Source: Gnetum montanum | Lineage: Eukaryota; Streptophyta; Gnetopsida; Gnetales; Gnetaceae | Reading direction: 5' to 3' | Assembly (NCBI GenBank): GCA_015680685.1 | Contig: MNCI01018013.1 | Coordinates: 87,455 to 151,454 of the forward strand | Length of the DNA: 64,000 nt | Shown here: positions 34,309-45,720 of the stretch, one piece after another | Layout: each line of letters opens with the position of its first letter | How positions within the stretch are numbered: position 1 is the first letter of the stretch | The notes under the pieces: model-generated | The model's database searches: none | The model's input: the letters and a program-made list of their open reading frames with translations, nothing else | What the model was told of the DNA's origin: nothing | Made by a program: the position numbers and the translations under genes

Positions 34309-34418
34309 TATATATAGGACAAACTGACTCTATTTACATGTCTTCCACGCCAAGTAACTAGTTTCTTATCTTCAGCTGTTGACGTCTTGGATCCTTATCT
34401 TCAGCTACTGACATCTTG
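34309..34418 (-). promoter_or_regulatory. Pararetrovirus promoter: TATA box and 29-bp repeats with TGACG box
   Basis: A TATATATA box lies at 34309-34316. Upstream on the minus strand, a 29-bp unit is tandemly repeated (+ strand CTTATCTTCAGCTGTTGACG at 34365 and CTTATCTTCAGCTACTGACA at 34394). The first unit carries the palindrome TGACGTC at 34380-34386; the second has TGACATC. In caulimovirid 35S-type promoters paired TGACG boxes (as-1 element) sit shortly upstream of TATA and bind TGA/bZIP factors. The position here is comparable. Activity is not shown. Confidence 0.6.
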
Positions 34419-34419
34419 T

Positions 34420-34703
34420 CATTATCCGCTCATTGCCTTTAATATCACTTTATGGATGGAGCAGATCTTGCCATGTGTTCATGTGCAGTTAGTGTAATTT
34501 TTAATAAGCTTTGAAAGATCTTTGAAAATATTTGATGGAGATGTTGATGATGTGGCCTCATTTGGTGGTAATTTTTTGGGGACTATAGCTTCATCCTCGT
34601 ACCATGTGACTTCCTGATATAGGTTAATTCATTGAAAAGACTTGCAAAGCTTGTTTTCCCATTCATTGCTCTGAAGAACCTCTTGGAAGAAGTTTCTGGA
34701 TGA
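34420..34703. other. Pararetrovirus upstream promoter region
   Basis: Lies between the polyprotein stop (34704-34706) and the 29-bp repeats. No frame or motif that I can name. Confidence 0.4.
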
Positions 34704-37700
34704 CTAATTAGTGAATAATGGTCTTCTGATTAGTAGGATGTTGTCTAGAACTTCCATTGTTGATAAGTGTTGAAGTATCTTAGGTTCCAATCAACTCCAT
34801 TTTAAATTATTTACTATGTAATCTATTCTTCCTATCAGATTCACATAGAAATCTAGTATAGCATATTGTTTGGATATGCTCATGGTCGATTCTTGAGGAA
34901 ACATCCTATGAATCCTTCTGCACCATTCTACTTTGTCTTCCAATGTTTGAACCTGCCAAGAATGCCAATCTTCATTATCCTACATTGGATTTTAAGAGTA
35001 TCCACCTTTTAGAGAACTTTCTTCTGAATTTCTTGGTTGCATCATCTTTACTTGCTGCATGTTTAATTCTCTGGTCAATGTGTCTAGCAAATGATTTACT
35101 ACTCTAGTGGCAAAGAGAAATTGCCACTAGGAAAATCTTTGTAATTTTGGTGATGGGTGGATCTTCATTTTTAATAGTGATGTCAAATTTGCTAAATCTG
35201 CTCACATAATGAATGGTTCTTTGACTAGATAGATGTGAAACTTTTCTATTCCCTTGATTGCTACAAGAATCTCTTTTTCAGTAGGCCAGTAATTTAGCTC
35301 ATTGTTCTGGAATGGTCCTGAAGCATAGGCACAATTCTTTTCTTCTTCTCTTTTCTTCCCCGTTATTAGCAACACAAAAGCACATGCATCATAGCTAGCA
35401 TTTGTATTTAGAATGAATGGTCCATTTAGGATGGACATAATGGAGAAAGATCCTAACATTCTTTCTCCAACTGTTGAACTTGCTCGATAGCTTGATGTGT
35501 CCACTGAAATGGAGTTTAATTTTTGCATATTCAAATCTCAGTGGTTTTTTCTGATAGCTTGGCTATATATTTGGCCACATAATTAAGATATCCAAGAAAC
35601 CTTAAACATTGTTCTTTGCTTTCTAGCTGATATGAAAATAATGAGATCTTCTGTAGAACATCTGACTGCATATGAATTTTTTCATCTTTTAATGTTACTC
35701 CAAGAAATTCAATTTCTCTTCTTCCTATTTGAAACTTTTTTGGATCTCTAGACAACCCTATTCCATGTTGCTTGAATAGATGAGAAAATACCTTCAAATG
35801 TTCAACATGTTCTGATACTAAATTGGAGTGGATCAAAAAATTATCTATATAATTTGCAACAAAATCAGAAACTTTTCCAAAAATAGCATCCATTCTTCTT
35901 TGAAATTGTGATGGGGCATTCTTCAATCTAAATGGCATAACAAGCCATTCATATAATCCTTGGGGTGTGTTGAATACTATTTTATGAATATCTTGTTCAA
36001 CAATTTTTATCTAATGACCATTTTTATCTTTGCAATAAAATTAATAGAAGATTAATTTGCAATAGAAGATTACCATTAATAGAAGATTTTTATCTTGCAA
36101 TAAAATTTGCTAAAGATCTTCTTTCCTACTACCTTTTGGATCATTGCATCTCTATTTGGTAATGACCATTTTATCTCAATGGTTACTGCATTAAGCGGGA
36201 TATTATTTATAATCATTTTAGGGTTTCCTCTTTTTATTTCCACATGGTTGCAGACAATGAAACTTGAGCAAGCATAATTCAATTGAGATTCTCTAATCAA
36301 TCCCTTTTTTTGAAACTCCTCTACCTGTAATCATAGCTCTTCTACATCAACTAGATTAAGGAGTATTACCTTACTTTGTACTGGAATGTCGTGTACTATA
36401 GGGATAAACGCTTTTGGACTATCTTTGTCCCAAAATTGTAGAGGATGTTTGCAACAACATGATAATAATTCTTCTTACACTTGCATAAGTAAAGATGTTG
36501 CTTGTTCATCAAGCCATTAAATACAAGCTTTCATCAATTTTTGCTAATGCCTATATTTTGTTTTGGTAATATATCTTCTATTTGATGTTGAGTAATAATT
36601 TCTGAAACTGATGGATTGGTAGATGTGAAGACACTTTTGATCTATTGATGTTTATTTTTGTGAAACTTTGGTGGAATCCTAGAAATTACTACTTTCTGAC
36701 CAGATTCATCATTAGGATTGGAACATATAAGCAAATCTAGCCCAATTGTATAGGGAGAGAGTGCAACCATGAAATGTGCTCCAAGGCCCACATCAAAACC
36801 ACTATCAGAAATTTTGACAAAATTTGTCTTTCCAATATAAACATTCCCTAACTAGATAGGAATATTGAATGAAAATTAAGTTAGGCTCCTTACTCCATTC
36901 ATGGTATCAAGCTTTACTGGGTTTGGATGAGACACCCTATTCTCAAGCACATCCTTGTGGCAAAAATTCAGGGTTGCTCTAGTGTCAACAAAAGCTTGAT
37001 ATTTCTTCTAGTTCTACTCACCATTGACTACCAACTTGATTGGTATGATGATTACACTATGCAAAGACATAAGATTCTTGATTTGATGTTGTTGTTCAGC
37101 TGGAATGGTAGGTTTTGATAAACTTCGAGCTTTGTCAAGCTTTGTAACAATAGGAAATCTCTTTTCATATGGTGTAATCAGGAATTTTGGAGGTACTTTT
37201 TGAAGGATTTTCATTGGCTTTGTGATTGATTGAGATGTGCTAGGCACATCTGTTAATTCTTCACTGCAATGTAGGTCATCATCCTAATCCTGTAGAGATT
37301 GCTAGGACATATGTTTTGTTAACTATTCAATGTCACCTTCTGATGCAAAATACATTTCCTGATCATTCAACCAAGTATCAATTTTGGCATAGTCATCTAC
37401 TAAGATTTGGTGTATCCAGTCTTCAGCTAAATTTATGCTATCCCAATCTAAAAATTGGGTTTGCATCATCATTCCTCTTGGCATATTTTGACCATTTTCA
37501 TCTTCCTCTAGATTTGAGTGTATTTCTTTGTTAGATTTCCCTTCACTTTCTAAGTCATCATTAGAGAGTAATTGAATATGGTAAATCTACTTAGTTGGTT
37601 CTTCTTGCTCTAGATCATCAACTGGTTCCCATTCTTCTAAATAATTGTTGAAGAATGCTTTGAACCTTGCATCTGACTTTTGCTGTGGGCATTCATAAGC

Positions 37701-40700
37701 ATAATGTCCAAATTGCTTACAATGAGAACAACATACCTTTTTGCGATTGACAGGGTATCTTCTTTTCTTGGCAAACACAGTCATCCTCCTTGTTTGTTGT
37801 AGTCTTGAACTCCTATACCATCTTCATCTTGTAAATCTTGGATATCTCCAGATATTGGTTGTCTTTGTCATCTTCTTTCTTCTTGGTCTTCTAGGTGGTC
37901 TACCAAAAACATCTCCTCCATCTAAATTAGCACAAACTTCTGCTGATGGGAATAATTTTGTTAAACTCACATTGTAACATGCAAACTAAAACTCTTGTTT
38001 GGAAATGTGGATGATATCAGCAAACTAGGTGAGAGATAGATCCATATTCTTTTCAATGGCTTTGTAAAGTACCATATGCCCAAGCTTGGCTGGAAGACTT
38101 CCTAAATACAGGAAGGAAATCATAGGGTCTCAATGTAGCACTAACCTATAAACTTCTTTACTATATTCAACACTGAACTACTCAAAGTATTTTAGATTGG
38201 TATGCTTCTTTTGACTTAAAAGTAATTTATCTAGTAGTCACAGATTGGTGAACAAATTAACAGTGAATTTAGTTACTATGTCTACAAATGCTCCTTGTAA
38301 TCATTGTTGCAATAGTTGCTCCTATTGTTTAAGTGTTGAAATTTCCCATCAATGACGGATTTTCCCAACAGCTCTAGTAAATGCTCCTAGAATAATTGTT
38401 CTTTTATCCAATTACAATACTGTCATTGCCATCCCCAACTAATCTATCCATAATCAAATAGCATGCATTACTTCTTTTGATGGTAAGTAGTCTATGTCTT
38501 TAATAGGAACTATTGCTGCTGGCCATTGTTGAAAAGTTGAGAAGGTCAGTTGTTGTTGATACTATCTCCAAGGTGGATCAGATCATCTTGCCATCATTAG
38601 TCTAATTTGATAGCCATTATCTTCAAGTTTAGAAATATGTTCATCCTTGTGCTATGCTTCCTTTTCAAAACTTTCTTGAATCTTAGGAGATTTGTCCTTT
38701 TCTTCTTCATGCCTTTCCTTTGTTGGACACTTTCCTACCTTTTCTTTCCTTAATTTCTAGAGTTTTTCTAGCAATTTTTCTGCTAGATCTTGGTGTTGTA
38801 CTGATGGCTTTGGTGGAGGCTTTGTTGTAACTGGTGGTAACTTCATTTGTTTTTCTAATGTGTAGGCCTCCTTTAAAAAGTTTACAATCCTTTTTTTCTA
38901 TTGTTGTTGTCAATCCTCCTTTGCTTGTTGTTGTTGTTTGATGACATCATCATAGGCTTTAAGATGCTGCTCTATTTTAGTTACTTTTGTTTGGACATTA
39001 CTAACTAGTGAGTAAATATTAGTTATATCTCCTTCTAATAAATTTCAATTTCAACTAGCATAGGAGGTCCAATTCATGAGATAGTTCAATTGTTTTACCT
39101 CATCTTTTTGCTGATTTGCAAAATCAATTGAATGTTCAAGAAGAAAACTACAATCTACCCTTGTTGTTGGTGGATCATCTTTTGATGCCATTGTATAATA
39201 GGAGGCTCTTGGTGGCCATTTTTCTCCTGAAATTAGTCATTTTCCTGACATCATTTTGCTAGTTTGTAGCATGAATAACGTACCTCTAGTGTCATAGTTA
39301 GGTGATTCTACCTTAGTTGAAGTAGATGCTTCTTCTTTAAACTTGGTTGGTGGCAGGGTTGGTGGAATTGCTTCCATTGTAATTGTAGCTGATCGACCGA
39401 ACTATTGAAGTGGATAGGGACTCCACTTTGGGGATCTCTTTTCATAGGTTGTGAATTCTTGGTCTTTTAGTAATGAATGAGTTTTTAGAAAACCTTTAAC
39501 ATATCTTGGTACTGAAATACTTTTACTGCATGCTGACAAATATTTTTTCCCTTGCAGAAACTGCACTCCCCATTTGAGCTTATGATTCATTAGAATAGTA
39601 TTTGATAATTGAAACGTGTCATAGGCTCCTATGGCTGCATAAACTAATCTTGGTAATAAATGCATACCATGAATTTCAATACAAATAAGTAAGTAGATGT
39701 AATAAAATCATCTTCTAATGCTAATTGGAAATTAGGTTGTATTGTACACAAAGCATCTGAATCTAGTACACCATGGAATTGAAAAATCTTGGGTACTTCC
39801 CAAGAATCATTAGCATATTGGCTAGATCCCAAAATTCTACTATCTAACACTGTAACCATATATTCATCTCTCACATCATAGCTAAACTTTGGACTCAGTA
39901 TTATATCGATTTGCCCAATATGTACATAATGATATCCATCAGCCTTCCATTTTGCCACTTCTCCTTTAGAAAAAATAAGGCAAGAACACTAGGAAAATCC
40001 CATGACCTTTAATGTCTAGTAAAGCTTCTATTTACTTAATTAAAGTAGACATTCGAGGAGAAAAAGTATTAGCAAAATTATAAATAGCGTCCTTTGGAAT
40101 AGCAAGAAATTCTTTCTCTTTTCCTAATACAAAAGATTTCTTTCTTAACAAGGCATCATGGAAAGGTAGAATCACCTTTTGATGTTTTGACATTTCTTCT
40201 CCTTCTACTGGTTCTTTTTACTTCATATTTACACTGCTAGATCGAAGCATGAATGCTTGATGCCTATCTCCAATGGTCCTATTATGGTCCTATATTTTCT
40301 CATCAGCTTCATCAAACATTAGCATTCTTATCAAGTGCTATCTAAATCTTAAATCCTCTTGTTCTTGGATTTGAGTTTCTGTACCTTAATCATAAATTGG
40401 GGTAATGTATTCATCATAAATGGTAGCATGCCCAGCTACTACATCCTACAACATCCTTCGATCTTCTTCCACAACTGGATTATCTTCATAATCTTCTTCA
40501 ACCCAAAGTTCTAATGGATAGATATACATTTCACCATTTTTATCATAAGAAGCGACATGGATAAGACTAACCTTACCTAGGGCCTGACCTGAACTTTTGA
40601 TTTCAAACACTATTGGACTTTTACTTGGATCCCCACAAATGAATTGTATAATCTTATCAGCTAAGGAGGTAGCAGTACGACTACGTTTCAATTGTTCAGA

Positions 40701-40709
40701 ACTCATCAT
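34704..40709 (-). pseudogene. Pararetrovirus polyprotein: movement, coat, protease, reverse transcriptase, RNase H
   Basis: It spans 2002 codons from ATG 40709 to the stop at 34704, interrupted by many TAG/TAA stops. In order: an unassigned N-terminal part (40709-40446); a 30K-type movement protein (about 40080-39402) with HIGQIDIILSP and a VLDSR block; a linker with coiled-coil character (about 39100-38650); a coat-protein part ending in a basic RPPRRPRRKK stretch and a zinc knuckle CSHCKQFGHYAYEC (C-x2-C-x4-H-x4-C; about 37730-37690); a protease with DTRA in place of DTGA (36975-36989); reverse transcriptase (about 36300-35550) with YIDN in place of YxDD (about 35850); RNase H (35534-35202). 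A microduplication at about 36020-36110 disrupts the reverse transcriptase. Movement and coat functions would serve cell-to-cell spread and packaging; none can be functional here. Confidence 0.85.
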
Positions 40710-40711
40710 TG

Positions 40712-41173
40712 CTAGTTCCCCGGCTCAAGCATTGATGAAAATGCTACTCCCATTAACCAATAATACCTTGCAATCAACCTTTCCACACATCCAGCATCTT
40801 GTTCCATAGTTTTCCAGTATAGTCCTACCAGGGTAGATCTTTGATTATTCTTATAATACATCAAAGTGGAAGCAAGAGAAAGCGTACCACTGTCAACTTT
40901 ATTCATTTCATCTAATTCATGAGTAGCTTTTTGTTCTACATCAGCCTCAGCCCATTCATCTTGAATCCATCCTCTAGTTGTGCCTTCTGGGATTGGCCAA
41001 GGTAAGTAGCCACTTGGACTAAAAGTTGGCCACTCATCTTCTTCCAATTGTGCTTCTAGCATTTCAATATCAAAATAAGCAGAATTAGTAAAAAATGTTC
41101 CATTTCCAAAGGTATCTCTCACATCCGAATTGAAATCTTCGTAGACTTTATAAATATCTAGTTCTAAGTTCAT
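40712..41173 (-). CDS. Pararetrovirus ORF1, 153 codons, intact frame, unknown function
   Basis: An uninterrupted 153-codon frame from ATG 41173 to TAG 40712. It is acidic in its first half (many D/E, for example EMLEAQLEEDEWP) and has a WPIPEGTTRGW patch. The TAG is followed after two bases by the ATG of the polyprotein, a spacing typical of pararetroviral genes translated in sequence from one RNA. Small first ORFs are common in Caulimoviridae, but I cannot match this one to a family member. It is the only viral frame left open. The insert begins 24 nt upstream, so it has no promoter of its own here. Confidence 0.65.
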   Translation of the reverse strand: MNLELDIYKVYEDFNSDVRDTFGNGTFFTNSAYFDIEMLEAQLEEDEWPTFSPSGYLPWPIPEGTTRGWIQDEWAEADVEQKATHELDEMNKVDSGTLSLASTLMYYKNNQRSTLVGLYWKTMEQDAGCVERLIARYYWLMGVAFSSMLEPGN

Positions 41174-41197
41174 ATCTTCCCATGCTATATCATGATA

Positions 41198-42774
41198 ATA
41201 AAATATTCAAAAGCTTCATCTTTATGATATAATAATGCAACCTATGTGAAAGAAGAAGAATAATCTACAATGGTGAGATAAACATCTTTTCTTTTCTAAA
41301 ATGAGAGTTTGTAAAGGGCCTACCAAGTCCATATGAAGAAAATCTAAAGGACATGATGTAGAGATGCAATTTTTTTCTTCAAATCTTACCCTTATTTTTT
41401 TGCCTTACTACCAAGCATCACATGTATTCACGATGAAGTCCTTTAGCTTGGATAGTTTTCAAACCATATCTTTAGAAGAAATAGTTTTGAATATATCTAT
41501 TTTTATGTGACCCAATTTTCTATACCATTGTTGAACATCACTTCTATTGGTAATCAAACACTTGATACCACAGCTAGTAGTATTTCCCAAGATGGTAGTG
41601 TAAAGATTTTTTTCTATTACCTTCTTGATTGATGTTTCTAGAATAGGAGTCTTTTACTTTACATGAGTCTTTATATAAAATAACTTGAAATTTTGAATCA
41701 TAGATTTGGCTTACATTAAGGAGATTATGTTTAAGACCCTTAACATATAATACTTCTTTAATATAAGATTGATTTTTATCTTCAAAAGTGAAAATATCTT
41801 TAATCAATGCTTCTCCATCATCTTCAAATGTGACTTTACCACAACATTATTCTAAGAATTATCTAGATTGATACATGTCTCCTATCATGTGTTTTGAACA
41901 TCCACTATCAATGTACCAAGTGGTTCTTTTAACAGTAGAGAGAGCACCTTGTGAAAATATTCCTTTTTCAAGCTTCTTATCCTTAGCTTTTCAAACCTTT
42001 TTTTCCTACATGATACCTTTACTGGGCTAATTTGGATAAGACTAGATAGTGTTTTAACCATAAATAACAAAGAGACTGTATATTTCCAAATTTTCCATAG
42101 TAAAAGCATATCGTTTTCCTTATTTGAGCTAGATGCTCAAACTTGGGTAGATATTTCCATTTTGGTGAGGTATTGGTTAATGCTTCAATGTGGGAATCAT
42201 GTTCCAACCCTTCTTTATTACTTGGATTTCTTCCTTGTCCTAGAAAAACTTGTAGGATCTTCTTTCCTTTAGTGAATCTTTCATTGATAAGCTTTGCATC
42301 TACAAGTTGCTTATTAATCTATTCATGGAAAATGATTAGCATTTGCATATCAACCTTTAGGTTTAAGTTTTTCTTTTAAATTTTTGAGTATTTTAGATTA
42401 AGTTGAATTGATTATAATTCTTTAGTATGCACCTTCTTCTTCATTTTTATACATAAGATTTAGAAAGAAATGATTTTATTACAAAGAAAGTTATGCCTTT
42501 CTTCAATTGTACCTTTAAATTCTTTAGCCTCTTTTATTTCATTGATATGGTTGATGGAAGCTTCATGTGCAAGAGCCATACAAATAAGGTGTGAACTTGT
42601 CAAAATATTATTGGTTTCTTCTTTGTTATATTCATCAAACTATCTAATGTAGAGATGTTTTTCTTTCTTTTCTGTTTGGATAAACTTCTTCTTTTACAAC
42701 CTACTAGCACTAGGATATTTGACACATGACCTCTTCCATCACAAATCCAACATTCTATGGAATATGTATCAAAA
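41198..42774 (-). repeat. 1.58-kb duplicated Copia B segment, copy B
   Basis: Copy of 32300-33878. The first 260 or so aligned bases show about seven differences, mostly transitions or single-base indels; long runs elsewhere are identical. The 77-residue pre-integrase frame (41807-41574) differs from its twin by one residue. On the right, copy B continues into the Copia gag; on the left it ends at the viral 5' border. Hence copy B belongs to the 5' half of Copia B and copy A to the 3' half. Confidence 0.9.
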
Positions 42775-43555
42775 TTTGAATTTTTAAATTAGTTGTCTAT
42801 TTCTTTACCTATAATGCTTGATTGATTTAAGTCCTTTCCATTTTAATCTAGAAGCCATTTTACTCTTCTTGACAAAAGAGCTAGTTCATCATTGCTTTTT
42901 TCTTCATAATTAGACTCTTTTTCTTTTGTGAACCTTTTAATGTCTATAGGCTTCTTCTTGATGATACCTTTACTTATGAGATTCACCTCATATGCTACAA
43001 GTACACTATATATCTCTTCAAATTTTAAGATACAAAAATCCCTAATTTCTTTCATGGTAGTAATTTTAGGTCTAAATTTAGACTACAAGGTTCTTATCAT
43101 TTTAACAATAACTTCACTTTCAAGAAGAACCTTTCCTATTTCTTCATTTTGAGCTTGTTGTATTTAATTTGTGAAACTAAGAGTTTGGATTGTTTCATTA
43201 CAAAGGTTCCCTCATAGATATCTTCTAATACTTCTTAAATTTCTTTGGGAGTTTTGCACCTAGCTATTCTATTGAACTCAAGTTTACTAAGAGCACAATG
43301 AAGATAATTTATAGCTTTAGAATCAAACATAAATGTTCTCTTATTAATATCAAACCACTCACTTATTTACTTGGACTTTATGATAGTTTCTCCTAAGATT
43401 GTCTTCTTAATTAAGATTAGACAAGAGTAATCTTCTAGGATGGATTATCAAACTTTAAAATTCATAGATTTAAAGAATCCTTACATTTTTTCTTTCCAGT
43501 ATGGAAAGTTGATTCCATTGAACATGGATGGCATGCTATAGAATGATCCCTCCAT
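42775..43555 (-). pseudogene. Copia B gag (UBN2-type)
   Basis: The ATG at 43555 follows the primer site by about 40 bp. The start MEGSFYSMPSMFNGINFPYW is typical of plant Copia gag (the FNG-NY-W region). Later, CALSKLEFNRIARC and EVLEDIYEG correspond to the usual 'LEFNRVS...AKEIWDTLQVTHEG' part, and 43055-42843 holds RRVKWLLD. Gag forms the virus-like particle. Several TAG/TAA stops break it. It continues into the zinc-knuckle part within the duplicated segment. Confidence 0.8.
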
Positions 43556-43595
43556 CATTCACTCCTAAGTTGTTACACTCATATCAGGGGTACTA

Positions 43596-43609
43596 GAGCT
43601 CTGATACCA
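43596..43609 (-). promoter_or_regulatory. Copia B primer-binding site (initiator Met-tRNA)
   Basis: The minus strand reads TGGTATCAGAGCTC, a perfect match to the common plant Copia primer site, directly inside the 5' LTR. Confidence 0.9.
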
Positions 43610-43610
43610 C

Positions 43611-44640
43611 ATTAAGATCAATAACATAGAGGGGGGTATATAAGCTTAGTCCAATAGTGCCTAATTTTTTCACAATTGATTTTACATGGTTCCTAACTTA
43701 GGCACCTTCACAATCGGAGGGTAGAATCCATATACACCTCCAAACTTATTCCTTTAAAAATGTGATTTCAATGATAACATAATCTTTATAAGTCAAGCTC
43801 TCTAGCTCTAGAAGGAATGTTTTCTCTTAAGAAACACATCCAACACCTCAAGGTCCCAACATGCTATTAAGCCTTACAAAAGATGTCTTCCTCAAGAATC
43901 TTATCCAACCTATAAGACTTTCAACAAAAAAGAAATTAACAAAGAATTGAACTAACATTTTAGATTCCTTACTTTGAATTTCAATACAAATTACAACAAA
44001 CGATAAATAATAGAGTATCTTGAATTTACTAAGGTATGTACAATGCTTTCTCAATTTCTTATTCAAGGCTTACATTCATCTCTTGATTATGTATTATTTT
44101 TATAGTTTTGTTTCCCTCCATTAGCCCATTGGAATCCCTACAATGGCTAGAAACAATCATATGAGACGCTTTCTTATGAATAGAGATGTGAGATACCTTG
44201 TGTAAACCCAATACGTCTTGGAGGAGATGTCTTATCTTGGGACAATATGTCTTGTCTTAGTGTGAGATTTGTTCTATTTTAAGGAGATTTCTTGCCTAAG
44301 ACTAGATTTCTTAGTAGAGATGTCTTCTATCAATATGAAACATCTTAATAGTTTTCAAGACATCTTCTCTTAAAGTTGAGAAGTCTCCTATTCTTGTGTT
44401 CTCCTGAAATATAGTATTCCAAATTGTTAAATCTTGCTCTCTTCTTGGTATCCTTGATGTGTCAATATTAATATTTCTTATCCCTATATAAGTTTCATAA
44501 AACACATAGAAAAGTTCTCCATTTTCAAGGTTTTGACATACCCAAAAAGTCCATAGATCCATGACCTTGTATCACTTAATGTAGTGTAGCTAGAAATCAT
44601 GATGCTAATCTACTCCCTAGGTTTTAGCATCTACACTTTT
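43611..44640 (-). repeat. Copia B 5' LTR
   Basis: Homologous to 28716-29400 from its inner end up to about 44290. It then continues with more AGATGTCT/GACATCTT-like boxes (44220-44390) that the 3' LTR lacks. A CTTATCCCTATATAAG stretch near 44480 gives a TATA candidate. The outer end is uncertain; CATCTACA near 44630 gives a minus-strand TG start. Confidence 0.6.
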
Positions 44641-44651
44641 CTAGCTCATCT

Positions 44652-45720
44652 AGTAATGATTATGTTCCTTTGTTTAATTGGGGTAAATATCATGAACTTA
44701 ATGAAGTTGTCTATATTCTACATGAGCATGTTTGTAATATTCTCATTAAATAAATCAACATGACTAATGTTATAAGATATAAAGTATTTACCATTGATGA
44801 TTCCCAACTTCACATGTAGGCATTTAATAATGCTTACTATCTGCATGGGATTATCAGTAATTATCAAAATCTGTAGTTGTTTCTCTACATCTTCATCGAG
44901 CATGCAGAAACCTAGTACAAGTCTTTACTTCTAAAATTAATTCAAAAATGGATAGACATGATCCAAATCCTTTACACTAAATTTTAGATCTATGCCTACA
45001 TTTCAAAAATATAGAAGGAGAAGAGCATATGGAAGCAAGAAATACATGAATCTTTGATCTCCATGTAGAAGTACATGAAAAATTCCTACTACTATTAGAA
45101 CCATGACTCTAGCCAAGAAGAATAATAAACGTATATCATTGAAGGCCTACATCAAGAAATAAAAAAGTGCATAGATATGTATGCAATAAGCTAGGTACAT
45201 AACAAGTTCATGGCCCAAATCAAAGCACTCCTAGACACCATTATAAGCATGGAGGATGAATGGAAAAATTGATAATCAAGAAAGAAGTACACTCATGATC
45301 CTATCCATAGAAGGTCAAACAACACTAAATATATAGCTAAACCTCCCACTACAATCAGGATCTTGACACAAAATTAAGTCAAAATAAAAAGAACACCTTG
45401 ACAAACTTAGCCCATAATGTGGACTAGAATTGGGAAGTGATGAATGAAAAGATAATCATTATTCTTAACGACATGGAAGGAAAGGTGGTTGAGGCTATGG
45501 AAAAAGTAATTGCACCATCAAAATAAAGAAAGAAGTATAATGAAAAAGATAAGTAGAAGATCTTCCATACTAAAAGCATCAAGAAAGATCCATATGAGGT
45601 TTTCTCATCCTCAAGTGATGAGGATCCCTATGAGTCTTACAAAACTCCTCATGACTCAATGTGCTACTCAGTAATGTCCAGCATGATTGGTGAAATGGAA
45701 TAATCTAGGATTCCTCTATA
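44652..45720 (+). pseudogene. Unrecognised long coding relic right of Copia B
   Basis: A + frame from 44652 reads YVPLFNWGKYHELNEVVYIL, then YLHGIISNYQNL, then FMAQIKALLDTIISMEDEW, with single TAG/TAA stops between patches. After frameshifts an acidic, Ser-rich patch follows (YEVFSSSSDEDPYESYK, near 45590-45650). It has the look of a decayed protein of about 350 residues. It may be the host sequence into which Copia B inserted, matching the interrupted stretch at 28390-28715, but I cannot identify the family. Confidence 0.35.

Larger units (their letters stand above)
33879..41197 (-). mobile_element. Endogenous plant pararetrovirus (Caulimoviridae), 7319 bp
   Basis: A single viral genome equivalent on the minus strand: ORF1 (41173-40712), polyprotein ORF2 (40709-34704) with movement protein, coat with zinc knuckle, aspartic protease, reverse transcriptase and RNase H in that order, then a promoter and leader (about 34420-33879). 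The insert starts 24 nt upstream of the ORF1 ATG and ends in the leader, so the circular genome was opened just before ORF1. There are no LTRs and no integrase, as normal for this family. It is bordered by 1.58-kb direct repeats of Copia B. The single large polyprotein resembles Petuvirus- or Florendovirus-like layouts; the genus is not assigned. It is inactive: stops, a microduplication and mutated active sites. Confidence 0.85.
28716..44640 (-). mobile_element. Copia family B element, split by a pararetrovirus
   Basis: Minus-strand order: 5' LTR (about 44640-43611), primer site, gag (43555-42775), then gag end, protease and integrase start (42774-41198), the 7319-bp viral insert (41197-33879), a repeat of that gag-protease-integrase segment (33878-32300), rest of integrase, reverse transcriptase and RNase H (32299 to about 30000), polypurine tract (29877-29862), 3' LTR (29858-28716). 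Without the virus and one copy of the duplication the element would be about 7.0 kb. The two LTRs are clearly diverged, so this is an old insertion. Confidence 0.85.
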
